Both the position numbers and the translations under genes were made by a program. From positions 124,001 to 188,000 of the forward strand of contig NZ_QUEP01000007.1 of NCBI RefSeq assembly GCF_003478035.1: a stretch of 64,000 bases of DNA. The letters run 5' to 3'. Every line of letters starts with the position of its first letter. Within the stretch, counting starts at the first letter, position 1. This DNA comes from Clostridium sp. OF03-18AA. GTDB lineage: Bacteria; Bacillota; Clostridia; Lachnospirales; Lachnospiraceae. Under the pieces are notes generated by a model. That model saw nothing but the letters and a program-made list of their open reading frames with translations, was not told the DNA's origin and did no database searches. Positions 9,801-18,007 of this stretch are shown one piece after another.

Positions 9801-12101
9801 TCAATTCACTTCACTGATATCCATCAGCCCGCATCCATCATAGAAGAACTTCAGGATCTCCTGGCAGGTCTTTCCCTGCTTTGCCATGCCCTGGGCGCCA
9901 TTCTGGCTCATGCCGACGCCATGCCCGAAACCGCCTCCATAGATCGTAAACGTCGTCACCTGGTTTTCATCGGTGCCGTTATTCTCGATGTAAATAAAGC
10001 CGCTCGGAAGTGTATCCCATCCCGTGGATGTTGATCCGTCTTTTCTGTTGTATACAAGCGATGAATTTCCAAGAACGCTGCGGATCTTGCTCTGTCCGGA
10101 GAATGTCTTGGAACCTTCCGTTCCCACGACCTTCAGGGTCTTCGCGTATCCGCCGGCCCCTCTCGACGTGATCGTAAGTCCCGTGATCCGCCCGACACCG
10201 CCGATCTTTTCATCCAGAATCGTGCTGGTCGTCTTTGTGTTCCAGCGGAACATCGGGAAATCGGAATCGTAAGCGTCCGTGTTCTCGTCCCTGATAAAGT
10301 TCTCAAACGCTTCATTCGAAGTCAGATCCAGCTTTTTCGCCTTGTCGTTGATCGTCACTGCTCTGAGATACGGCGTGTTGGACGCATCCGCTCCCCACAC
10401 ACTTCCGTCGGTTCCATGTCCGTCGGATGTGGAGTAATAGAACGCCTCGATCGGGTCCCCGTTGTATTCCAGAAGCTGCCCGAACGTCTCATTCACAGCA
10501 GCATCCGTGGAATCATACGTCAATGTATTGTTGTATACCTGGAAATTCGTGCTGTCATCCACATGGGCGCCGTAAGTGGAATAGGCGTTGCCCTGGATCT
10601 GGCGCCATGCGTAAGTTCTCGCGCAGATCGCCTGAGCCTTCAGTGCCTCCAGCTCATAAGTCGGCGGCATCTCGCTCGGCGTTACCCGTTTTAAGTATTC
10701 CTCGAGATCCACCTCGTTTAAGAGCAGCAGCCCGTCGCGCTCCTCCGTGATCTCCATATGTCCCGGATAGACCGGAGTTCCCTGGGCACGCTCTAAGCTG
10801 TGCACCGTGATCATCCCGCCATCGTTGGCGGATTTGAAGGTGAGACGTCCGCTTGCCAGTCTGGAGTCGCCCGGCTTGATCGTCACCGTCTCTCCTGCCG
10901 CGATGGATTCTGTCTTCGCATCCTTCTCATCCCCGTATTCCAGGACCGCCATCGAATCACAGGAAAGCGTGATCGAGTCGTGGAACAGAGACTTAAAACC
11001 ATTTGTCATGATCAGGACACGGATCGCGTCGATATCCGGTTTCTCCGTCGTGAGTGCCGCACAGATCTCCCCGTCTGCGACCACAAACTCCTGCATGTGG
11101 TAACCGACAAGAATGTCCTTTTTCTGCTGCTCCCTCAGGACCCCATATGTGCGGTAGATCTTAAACTGATCCGCCAGTGGCACACTGCCGTAGCCATCGA
11201 TCTCGATCTCCGTATCGCGGACCGCAAGAACGGTTCCGGTGATCTTTTCCTTTTTCAGCACCAGCCGCTTTGGCTGACCGCCCTTTAAATACAGATCCCC
11301 GATCTGGCCGGAGATCTCACTCTCATCCTTTAATACTCCCTTTACCGGAAATTCCCTCTGGATATTTCCGATAAAGACGGTCACAGTCCGCCCGGAAAAT
11401 CCAGAGATCCAGGCGTTCTCGTAGACGATCTCGTCAGAGACCATCGTCTCCACCTTTAAGATCTCATCGTCTCTCGCCAGGAACCGGATCTTCCGGTCAA
11501 TATAGTTATCCAGATAAAGTCCCTCAAACTGGAAGGTCCCGTCCCTTGTGTATGCCGTCCATGCCGGAGCTCCGTCCACATTGTCCGGAGTCCCGTAAAG
11601 ATCCGTCTCGACCTCGGCAACCGCCCCTTCCGGATCTGCGGCTGCACGGAACGCATCATAAAATTTCCAGAAATTTTCGCTGGAAACTGCTTTTTTTGCG
11701 CGGTCCCCGGCATCCACATAGGAAAGGAGTGCATCGGTTTCCCCGTTTCCCTCCTCTGATGCCTTCTTCGCCCAGTCCGAAAGGACTGCGTATGTAACTG
11801 CGGATGTCGCGCTCCTCTCATCCGCCTGGATCACCCCGCTGTCAAGATATCCCTGCCCATACAGGTAATCCATATATTTTACATACCACTGATCAGAAAG
11901 TTTTTCGTCAAAGTTCGATATCTCCGGCGCATTTTCCAGGATCCCGCTCTCCGACTCCAGCGTCAGAGCGACCGTTCTGGACGCTGCCGCCAGAGAAACT
12001 CCATCCTGTTCCGTGTCCAGAAGTACGATCACGATGAGCAGTGCCACGACAAATGTCGTGACCCCTGCCATCCAGTTTATCATTTTCCTACTCTCGTTCA
12101 T
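9801..12101 (-). CDS. Large SpoIID/LytB-domain wall protein
   Basis: The 766-residue product has one N-terminal membrane helix (about residues 10-30) and a large extracellular part. The SpoIID/LytB domain fills the last 330 residues, with NEVDLEEYLKRVTPSEMP, ALKAQAICARTYA, FYYSTSDGHGTDGSVWG and the terminal FGHGVGMSQNGAQGMA. SpoIID cleaves glycan strands stripped of peptides during engulfment; this protein is more than twice its size (about 340). Residues 35-430 may hold a repeat of wall-binding or pre-domain material I do not recognise. The ATG at 12099-12101 follows AAAGGAATT. It lies 69 bases behind the AI-2E gene, probably in one operon. A general wall role is as likely as sporulation. 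Confidence 0.82.
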   Translation of the reverse strand: MNESRKMINWMAGVTTFVVALLIVIVLLDTEQDGVSLAAASRTVALTLESESGILENAPEISNFDEKLSDQWYVKYMDYLYGQGYLDSGVIQADERSATSAVTYAVLSDWAKKASEEGNGETDALLSYVDAGDRAKKAVSSENFWKFYDAFRAAADPEGAVAEVETDLYGTPDNVDGAPAWTAYTRDGTFQFEGLYLDNYIDRKIRFLARDDEILKVETMVSDEIVYENAWISGFSGRTVTVFIGNIQREFPVKGVLKDESEISGQIGDLYLKGGQPKRLVLKKEKITGTVLAVRDTEIEIDGYGSVPLADQFKIYRTYGVLREQQKKDILVGYHMQEFVVADGEICAALTTEKPDIDAIRVLIMTNGFKSLFHDSITLSCDSMAVLEYGDEKDAKTESIAAGETVTIKPGDSRLASGRLTFKSANDGGMITVHSLERAQGTPVYPGHMEITEERDGLLLLNEVDLEEYLKRVTPSEMPPTYELEALKAQAICARTYAWRQIQGNAYSTYGAHVDDSTNFQVYNNTLTYDSTDAAVNETFGQLLEYNGDPIEAFYYSTSDGHGTDGSVWGADASNTPYLRAVTINDKAKKLDLTSNEAFENFIRDENTDAYDSDFPMFRWNTKTTSTILDEKIGGVGRITGLTITSRGAGGYAKTLKVVGTEGSKTFSGQSKIRSVLGNSSLVYNRKDGSTSTGWDTLPSGFIYIENNGTDENQVTTFTIYGGGFGHGVGMSQNGAQGMAKQGKTCQEILKFFYDGCGLMDISEVN

Positions 12102-12170
12102 AATTCCTTTCCCGGGCAAACCCGGCCCGGTCACTGTACACGGGTTCTTCCCGCGTGAAAACATCCGGAC

Positions 12171-13460
12171 TTACTGTTTGTCCGTGCGCCTGATATACTC
12201 ACCGCTCTTTTCGTCAATGCGGTCCAGTTTTACATAGTCGTTTTCTTCCTGACTCAGATTCTTTTTCGCAAGAAAATGATCCTGGATCTGTCTGTAAACG
12301 TGGATGATGACCGCCATCAGCGGAACTGCAATGATCATTCCCACAAATCCGAACAGTCCGCCAAACAGCAGGATCGAGAACAGGACTCCGAAGCTGGAAA
12401 CACCCGTGGAGTTTCCGAGGATCTTCGGTCCTAAAATATTTCCGTCAAACTGCTGGAGTACCAGGATCAGACCGATAAAGTAAAGGCACTGTTTCGGGCT
12501 GATGAGGAATACAAGGATCGCACACGGTACAGCCCCGATAAAAGGTCCAAAAAACGGGATAATGTTCGTCACTCCGATGATCACGCTGATCAGCAGCTCA
12601 TACGGGAGTTTGAACAGGTTCATCAGGATAAAGCAGAGAATTCCGATGATCAGGGAATCGATCAGCTTTCCGATGATAAAGCCGGAAAACGCTTTTTTGA
12701 TAAAACGGAACTCTCCGACTACAATGTTCGCCGCCTTCAGAGGCAGGATCGAATAGATAAATTTCTTTCCCTGTGCCGAGAGCGATTCCTTGATGTTTAA
12801 GAGATATATCATGACGATCAGCCCGATCAGCAGATTTTTTGTCAGGGTGATCAGATTCATGACACCGCTGGAAACACCGCCGAGGATCTTCTCGATATTC
12901 TGGAAATTCTGGAAGTTCGAGAGATTCGACATCAGGTCTGTCTCCATCCAGTTCTGGAAATACTGGGCTGACTGCTCATAAATATTTAAGATCGCCTGCT
13001 CCACCGGAGGATTGTTCACGAAGAAATCCGTTAGCCAGTCATACACATTCTGGAAATATTCCGGCATCATATTGATGATCCCTACGATACTGGAATACAG
13101 CTGCGGGATGATCATACTGGAAAGGCTGACGATCACCGCCAAAAGAAATACAAGGCTGACAGCTGTTCCCACGCTTCTTCCGAAAAAAGCACCCAGTTTT
13201 TCATTTTTAAATCTTGCCTTTGGCTCCCCGGACTTTCCTGTATACACAGTCAGCCGGTAGCACCAGTTGTAGACCGGGGACATTAAAAATGCCAGAACCG
13301 CTCCATAGATCACTGGTGCAAGCACAAAACGAACCTTTCCCAGAAAGGCAAACACCGCCGACCTTTCCAGAAACAGAAACACGACGAACACCGCCGCGAT
13401 CAATACCAGGATCGCCGTCACACCTGTATAAATGTACCGTTCGAACCGTTCATTTTTCAT
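12171..13460 (-). CDS. AI-2E family transporter (YdbI/PerM-like)
   Basis: The 429-residue membrane protein has about eight hydrophobic helices: two at the N-terminus, one near residue 100, and a cluster from 220 to 385. The family signature occurs as GVTNIIPFFGPFIGAVP (about residue 295) and LQQFDGNILGPKILG. The tail is soluble and charged (to residue 429). Family members include TqsA (autoinducer-2 export) and sodium/proton antiporters; most, like this one, have no defined substrate. It precedes the SpoIID-like gene and shares its transcript. Confidence 0.85.
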   Translation of the reverse strand: MKNERFERYIYTGVTAILVLIAAVFVVFLFLERSAVFAFLGKVRFVLAPVIYGAVLAFLMSPVYNWCYRLTVYTGKSGEPKARFKNEKLGAFFGRSVGTAVSLVFLLAVIVSLSSMIIPQLYSSIVGIINMMPEYFQNVYDWLTDFFVNNPPVEQAILNIYEQSAQYFQNWMETDLMSNLSNFQNFQNIEKILGGVSSGVMNLITLTKNLLIGLIVMIYLLNIKESLSAQGKKFIYSILPLKAANIVVGEFRFIKKAFSGFIIGKLIDSLIIGILCFILMNLFKLPYELLISVIIGVTNIIPFFGPFIGAVPCAILVFLISPKQCLYFIGLILVLQQFDGNILGPKILGNSTGVSSFGVLFSILLFGGLFGFVGMIIAVPLMAVIIHVYRQIQDHFLAKKNLSQEENDYVKLDRIDEKSGEYIRRTDKQ

Positions 13461-13615
13461 ATAAAAGTTTCTCCTTTGCAGTTACTTCTCTTTTTCCGTC
13501 TATCGAAACCATTTTGTACCGTCGACCATGGCATCATCATACCATACTTCTCATATTTAGAAAAGAGCCTTCGCAAAATCTGAACGAATGCAGAGCATCG
13601 GCAAATTTCCTGTTA

Positions 13616-13652
13616 AACGAAAAGAAGCAGCGATCTCTCGCTGCTTTTTTAT
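13616..13652 (-). terminator. Intrinsic terminator of the 6S RNA gene
   Basis: AAGCAGCGA (13625-13633) and TCGCTGCTT (13638-13646) pair; the minus transcript continues as CTTTTCG, and an A-run precedes the stem. Confidence 0.85.
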
Positions 13653-13849
13653 CTTTCGCAATCCCAAAATGCCGTTTCCTGAATAATTGACGCCTAGCAG
13701 TGCTAGGTGGGCATCCGCACTTAAACATCTGCCTTCCACTCGATGGAGGCCTGGCATCCGTTCAAGGATGTAGGAATCCCGTATGTCAAAATGTAGGTTC
13801 AAAATAGACAGGAGTGTCGAACATCCCAGGAATCACATTCCCTTTCACT
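13647..13849 (-). ncRNA. ssrS: 6S RNA
   Basis: About 200 bases of non-coding DNA are transcribed from a near-perfect promoter and end at a strong terminator. The 5' end of the RNA reads ATTCCTGGGATGTTCG, close to the conserved GAGATGTTCG start of 6S RNAs. The segment TCCTGGGATG (near 13825-13834) pairs over ten positions, several G-U, with CATTTTGGGA near the 3' end, forming the closing stem. Between them lie long irregular helices around a large central loop, the form that mimics an open promoter and traps sigma-A RNA polymerase. There is no real coding frame here. The length matches the 6S class. Recognition is from memory of the family and the visible fold, not a covariance-model score. 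Confidence 0.8.
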
Positions 13850-13856
13850 GACAACT

Positions 13857-13885
13857 ATTATAGCGCATCATCGATCATTTTTCAA
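13857..13885 (-). promoter_or_regulatory. Sigma-A promoter of 6S RNA
   Basis: Minus strand TTGAAA (13880-13885), 17-base spacer, perfect TATAAT (13857-13862). Confidence 0.9.
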
Positions 13886-13913
13886 GTTCCATTTCATGGT
13901 ACCGTACAATTTT

Positions 13914-14054
13914 GTTACAGTACACGGGCACTCCATGCCCACGCACTGTAACAGGATTTTGCCGATGCTTCGCATTCCAGATCGGCAAAATCCGCGGCCT
14001 TAACGGTATCATACGGAATTTTCAGTTCAGAAAATTCCTACCCGCGAAAAATAA
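13914..14054 (-). repeat. Three-hairpin interspersed element, copy 2
   Basis: All three hairpins present: ACAGTACACGGGCA with TGCCCACGCACTGT, GATTTTGCCGAT with ATCGGCAAAATC, and GGAATTTTCAGTTCAG with AAAATTCC, then CCTACCCGCGAAAAATAACC. Confidence 0.85.
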
Positions 14055-14116
14055 CCAATTTTCTTACTGTCGGATCCGTACACTTTTCTGCCCGTAAAAA
14101 CGTCCGGTTTCTGAAA

Positions 14117-14206
14117 CTGAAACACGATCCTGCCGCTGCTTCGCATTCCGGACCGTCAGGATCGCAGCCGCTGTATGATACAGAATTTTCAGTTCAGGGA
14201 ATTTCC
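14117..14206 (-). repeat. Diverged copy of the three-hairpin element, overlapping a gene end
   Basis: Hairpin 2 is rewritten as CGATCCTGCCG/CGTCAGGATCG, keeping most of the pairing although the arm sequences differ from other copies. Hairpin 3 (GAATTTTCAGTTCAGGGAATTTCC) contains the stop codon of the HAD gene at 14189-14191. Confidence 0.75.
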
Positions 14207-14875
14207 ATCTGCAAAAGCCAGCGATCTTAACAGCTCTGCAACCTCTCTTGGAGTTTCACAGAGATAATCTGCCCCGGCATCCTGAAGCTCTTCCCTGCTG
14301 CCGTATCCGTAAAGCACGCCTACCACGGAAAGTCCCGTCTTCTTCGCGCCTTCCACGTCATGTTTCCGGTCGCCCACCATGATCACGGAGTTCTTTTCTT
14401 CCTCGCCGATCCCGTTTTCTTCCAGCACATACCGGATCACGTCATCCTTGTTCACGCGCTTTTCATCCAGGGACGCGCCGCCGATGAATTTAAAGTAGTT
14501 TGTCAGATGAAAATATTCCAGCACGCGCTTTGCGGTCACCTCCGGCTTGGAAGTTGCCACATAGAGTTCGAGTCCTGCGTCCTTTAAGGACTTTAACATC
14601 TCCTCAACTCCGGCAAACGGTGCGTTGTCCTTCCATCCTTCCACATCGTAATATTCCCGGAACACGTAGATCGCATCCTCCGCGTCCTTCTCGGAGAAAT
14701 TGTAATACTCCTTAAAACTGTCGGAGAGCGGCGGACCGACAAACGGTTTTAAAACATTCAGGTCATCCACCTGGATCCCATAATGCTTCAATGCATACCG
14801 AACGCCTTTCGTGATCCCCGGCATGGAATCCGTCAGTGTCCCGTCAAGGTCGAAAAAAACTTTTTTTAACTTCAT
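14189..14875 (-). CDS. HAD-family phosphatase, phosphoglycolate phosphatase-like
   Basis: The 228-residue protein has the four HAD motifs: FFDLDGTLTDS at residue 5 (nucleophile Asp), a Ser/Thr in YVATSKPE, the lysine region near residue 140, and VIMVGDRKHDVEGAKKTG. An alpha-helical cap occupies about residues 18-85. This is subfamily IA, annotated as Gph or 5'-nucleotidase; the physiological substrate is open. I use the ATG at 14873-14875 after GAGG. The last residues and stop codon are encoded by a copy of the intergenic repeat, so the natural C-terminus may have been replaced. Its own promoter lies 120 bases upstream. Confidence 0.88.
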   Translation of the reverse strand: MKLKKVFFDLDGTLTDSMPGITKGVRYALKHYGIQVDDLNVLKPFVGPPLSDSFKEYYNFSEKDAEDAIYVFREYYDVEGWKDNAPFAGVEEMLKSLKDAGLELYVATSKPEVTAKRVLEYFHLTNYFKFIGGASLDEKRVNKDDVIRYVLEENGIGEEEKNSVIMVGDRKHDVEGAKKTGLSVVGVLYGYGSREELQDAGADYLCETPREVAELLRSLAFADGNSLN

Positions 14876-14996
14876 TCTGTTTCCTCTTTCATGTATTCCA
14901 ATATCATCGTTCCGCCGCATATATTTTCTCCTGCTCACGGCGAAACCGTTTTTCCATATTTCAATTTCACAGGTATTTCTGCGATACCAGTGTCTT

Positions 14997-15025
14997 ATTA
15001 TCCCATGGCGGAGTATAAATGTCAA
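14997..15025 (-). promoter_or_regulatory. Sigma-A promoter of the HAD phosphatase gene
   Basis: Minus strand perfect TTGACA (15020-15025), 17-base spacer, GATAAT (14997-15002). Confidence 0.8.
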
Positions 15026-15027
15026 TT

Positions 15028-15084
15028 GTAAAAAGCGGCATGCCCCAAAACGATCTTCACCGCCTGTCGCATGCCGCTTTTCCC
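15028..15084. terminator. Terminator of the SleB-like gene
   Basis: AAAAGCGGCATG (15031-15042) pairs with CATGCCGCTTTT (15070-15081). The minus RNA ends in TTTT followed by ACAATTG. Confidence 0.8.
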
Positions 15085-15126
15085 TTATCCTTTTTTATTC
15101 TAATCCTTTTATCTGACCCGGAGTTT

Positions 15127-16068
15127 TTACCGGAAAAACTCGTGATTTCCATGTTTAAACAGGAATTCCAGATGTCTGTCAAACCAGCTCGCGTTCTTCC
15201 TGGAGGATGCCCGCCGGTTCATGAAATACAGGGCGCCGTCTGTCAGATCTTCACCCGAAAGTGCCCTCTCGACTGCCTCTACGGTCTCGGCCGTGACCTT
15301 GCAACGCTTGATGGATCCGTTTCCCACAGGGGAAAACTGGTGCTTCTGGTAAACGACTTTCGTGATCGTGTTCGGGAATGCATCGTCCTCCACACGGTTT
15401 AAGATCACGTTTGCCACCATGACACGTCCTTCGATGTCGCAGTTTCCGGCTTCCGCCTGAACGATCCGGAGAAGAACATTGTAGTCGCTTTCGGAATACC
15501 CCGTGAACGCTTCTCTTGCAGGTTCCTCTGCCACGACGGTCTCTTCTGCTGCCGCCTGTACCCTGGCTTCCCCGGACACCTCTGTTTCCGGCTCTGCCTG
15601 CGTGATCCCGCTCACTTCATCCGCCGCAGCCGCAGTTTCTGTTTCTGCAGCTTCTTCCGGACCATGATCTGTGTCCGCATTTTCCGATCCTGCAGCAGGC
15701 TCTGTGATGCTCTCCTCTTTCGTCTCTGTATTTTCTGTTTCTGTCCTGATATCTGCTTCCGTCTCCGCGGATGATGCTTCATCCGCTGTCGTCTCATCCT
15801 CTAAAACATTTCCGTCTGTTTCCGGAAGAGCAGTATCTTCTGTCTCCTCCAGACTGTCTTCATCCGAACCTCCCTGCGTCTCGGCATACGCGACGATCGC
15901 GTTTTTGCCTCCGCCCTGGAAGTCCACCGCTGTAAATGGAATCACTGCGATCAGTGTTGCGCCCATCGTGAGGACTGCTGCATTCCGGTGCATCTTCTTT
16001 GTTACACCGCCGAAGAGTGATTTCACAAACTGAAAGACTGTCTGAAGAAATGAGTTCCATGGATTCAT
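15127..16068 (-). CDS. SleB-like cell wall hydrolase with acidic linker
   Basis: The 313-residue product has a basic N-terminus and one hydrophobic segment (about 30-50), then 130 residues rich in Glu, Thr and Ala. The catalytic Hydrolase_2 (SleB) domain occupies about residues 200-305: LLRIVQAEAGNCDIEGRVMV with the catalytic Glu, VILNRV, FPNTITKVVYQKHQFSPV and ALYFMNRR. SleB enzymes are lytic transglycosylases of spore cortex, but the family also includes vegetative wall enzymes. The promoter here is of sigma-A type and there is no YpeB partner nearby, which favours a vegetative role. The long low-complexity linker suggests that the enzyme reaches into the wall from the membrane. Confidence 0.82.
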   Translation of the reverse strand: MNPWNSFLQTVFQFVKSLFGGVTKKMHRNAAVLTMGATLIAVIPFTAVDFQGGGKNAIVAYAETQGGSDEDSLEETEDTALPETDGNVLEDETTADEASSAETEADIRTETENTETKEESITEPAAGSENADTDHGPEEAAETETAAAADEVSGITQAEPETEVSGEARVQAAAEETVVAEEPAREAFTGYSESDYNVLLRIVQAEAGNCDIEGRVMVANVILNRVEDDAFPNTITKVVYQKHQFSPVGNGSIKRCKVTAETVEAVERALSGEDLTDGALYFMNRRASSRKNASWFDRHLEFLFKHGNHEFFR

Positions 16069-16136
16069 TTGAATACCCTCTTTCTCCGTCCTGTCGCCGG
16101 TTGTTCATTCCGACCGTTTTCCGGCCGGTGTCTGTG

Positions 16137-16166
16137 ATTATAGGAGAATGAGGGGGCGAATGTCAA
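16137..16166 (-). promoter_or_regulatory. Sigma-A promoter of the SleB-like gene
   Basis: Minus strand TTGACA (16161-16166), 18-base spacer, TATAAT (16137-16142). The AT-rich stretch from here to 16371 shows no other feature. Confidence 0.8.
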
Positions 16167-16371
16167 TAAGTCCTGCACAACTTTGTTACATTTTACAGCC
16201 TGTTTTTTAAAGATTGTTACATTTTTTTAATAGTTTTTCCAAATATAATCCGCACAAAATCTGGATTTTTGGTAGTATTGGCAAGTATAAAATATTGCAA
16301 ATATTACAATTTTGTTAAATATTGAGCTCCCATTTTTGAGTGGTTTCCCATAACGTTTTCAGTTATGTCAA

Positions 16372-16869
16372 CTAATTTTGCTGAAGATCCAGAAGTTTTG
16401 CCCCGACATAGTCCGCAAGAGCCTGCGGGGAAAGCAGGACCTGAAAGCCTCTCTGGCCGGCGCTGACCGCGATTGTTTCATAATTTAAAGCCGCTTCATC
16501 GATAAATGTCGGGAACTTTTTCTTCATGCCGATCGGGGAACAGCCGCCGCGGATATAGCCTGTTGTGGCCAAAAGATCCTTCATCGGAAGCATCTCCACC
16601 TTCTTATCTCCTGCCGCTTTTGCTGCCTTTTTTAAGTCCACCTCGCCATCCACCGGGATACAGCAGACGAGAAAACCTGTGCGCTCTCCTTTCAGCACGA
16701 GAGTCTTAAACACACTCCCGTGGTCCACTCCCAGCATGTCAGCCGCATGGCTCCCGGAGAGGTCATGTTCATCCACCGGGTACTCCTTTGACTCATACGA
16801 GATCTTTGCGGCATCTAAAAGCCGCATCACATTTGTCTTTGTTTTATCATTTTTTGCAGATTTGCTCAT
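16372..16869 (-). CDS. ybaK: Cys-tRNA(Pro) deacylase, YbaK/EbsC type
   Basis: The 165-residue protein is a single YbaK fold that hydrolyses Cys mischarged on tRNA-Pro. Seen are KTLVLKGERTGFLVCCIPVDGEVDLKKAAKA (residues about 58-88, in two blocks around the catalytic Lys), GYIRGGCSPIGMKK with the conserved GGxSPxG loop, and a terminal ISAGQRG-like VSAGQRGFQVLLSP. Length is normal (about 160). The ATG at 16867-16869 follows AGGAGG; the longer frame upstream is Cys/Arg-rich and unsupported. It stands alone. Confidence 0.9.
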   Translation of the reverse strand: MSKSAKNDKTKTNVMRLLDAAKISYESKEYPVDEHDLSGSHAADMLGVDHGSVFKTLVLKGERTGFLVCCIPVDGEVDLKKAAKAAGDKKVEMLPMKDLLATTGYIRGGCSPIGMKKKFPTFIDEAALNYETIAVSAGQRGFQVLLSPQALADYVGAKLLDLQQN

Positions 16870-17023
16870 AAATTTTTCCTCCTGAAAGCGACATTCTCTC
16901 TGCCGCCTTTGACTGCAGCCGGCTGCACATCCTCTCGACCGCATCTTCTTTATACAACGTCTTTGTAAAAAAATCCAGTCTTTTCTATAAAAGAATGTCT
17001 GCCCACATATTTGTACCTTTAAG

Positions 17024-17077
17024 CCTGTATTTTATTACAGTCAACGCAGCAAGTGTGCAGACCTGCTGAACAGTTAC
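17024..17077. repeat. 54-bp repeat R3, copy a
   Basis: CCTGTATTTTATTACAGTCA through CTGAACAGTTAC; matches 38669-38722 with only a few differences. Confidence 0.7.
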
Positions 17078-17104
17078 CATTTTTCGCCGCATTTACTGCC
17101 GCAT

Positions 17105-17152
17105 AAAAAAAGACAGCCGGTCCCGCATTTTCGCAAAATCGACTGCCTTTTT
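17105..17152 (-). terminator. Terminator of the TrpXYZ-type operon
   Basis: On the minus RNA AAAAAGGCAGTCG pairs with CGGCTGTCTTTTT through two G-U pairs, with an inner ATTTT/AAAAT stem, then a T-run. Confidence 0.75.
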
Positions 17153-17212
17153 CCATCTTCTGATCTGTTTCTTCTATATAATATATCGCTTCTGATTCCG
17201 CATCTCAAAAGC

Positions 17213-18007
17213 CTATGAGAGGATCATCCGGTCGTTCGCGAGCGCGCCGCCCGCGGCTTCCTCAAACTTCGCGAGAAGATCCTGAACCGTCAGGTGCTTC
17301 TTCTCCTCACCTGCCACATCGTAGATCACATGGCCCGCGTTCATCATGATCAGGCGGTTTCCATGTGCGATGGCGTCACGCATGTTGTGAGTGATCATCA
17401 GAGTGGTCAGATGTTCACTGTTTACGATCTTATCCGTCGTCTCGAGGACTTTCGCCGCCGTCTTCGGGTCGAGAGCCGCCGTGTGCTCATCTAAGAGAAG
17501 AAGTCTCGGCTTCTTTAAGGTTGCCATGAGAAGTGTCAGCGCCTGTCTCTGTCCGCCGGAGAGGAGTCCGACCTTCGATGTAAGACGATCCTCAAGACCA
17601 AGGCCTAAGATCTTTAACTGCTCCCTGTAGAACTCACGCTCTTTTGCGGTGATTCCGGCCTTCAGAGAACGTGTCATTCCTCTTCTCGCTGCTAATGCCA
17701 TGTTCTCCTCGATCTGCATGGTGGCAGCCGTTCCTGTCATCGGATCCTGGAATACACGTCCGAGATACTTCGCACGCTTGTGCTCCGGGAGCTTTGTCAC
17801 GTCGATATCATCGATGGTGATTTTTCCCTCATCCACAAACCACGTTCCTGCGACCGCATTTAACATGGTAGATTTTCCGGCTCCGTTTCCACCGATGACG
17901 GTGACAAAATCGCCTTCGTTTAAATGAAGATTTAATCCGTTTAACGCTGTCTTTTCATTGACGGTTCCCGCGTTGAAGGTTTTATAAATACTGTGAAGAT
18001 CAAGCAC
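17213..18007 (-). CDS. ABC transporter ATPase, TrpZ-type
   Basis: The 264-residue ATPase has Walker A GGNGAGKST (about residue 42), a Q-loop VFQDP, signature LLSGGQRQALTLLMA, Walker B LLLLDEHTAALDP with Glu, and the switch ITHNM. The HTAALDP version of the D-loop region is typical of the ATPases paired with ABC_sub_bind receptors. I place the start at the GTG 18005-18007, eight bases after GAGGAGG, which overlaps the permease stop by eight bases and implies translational coupling. It is the last gene of the SBP-permease-ATPase set. Confidence 0.88.
   Translation of the reverse strand: MLDLHSIYKTFNAGTVNEKTALNGLNLHLNEGDFVTVIGGNGAGKSTMLNAVAGTWFVDEGKITIDDIDVTKLPEHKRAKYLGRVFQDPMTGTAATMQIEENMALAARRGMTRSLKAGITAKEREFYREQLKILGLGLEDRLTSKVGLLSGGQRQALTLLMATLKKPRLLLLDEHTAALDPKTAAKVLETTDKIVNSEHLTTLMITHNMRDAIAHGNRLIMMNAGHVIYDVAGEEKKHLTVQDLLAKFEEAAGGALANDRMILS

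Noticed and set aside
13557..13802. Open frames of 63-81 codons on the minus strand
   Set aside because: They lie inside the 6S RNA and its terminator, lack a ribosome-binding site, and their composition follows the RNA fold.
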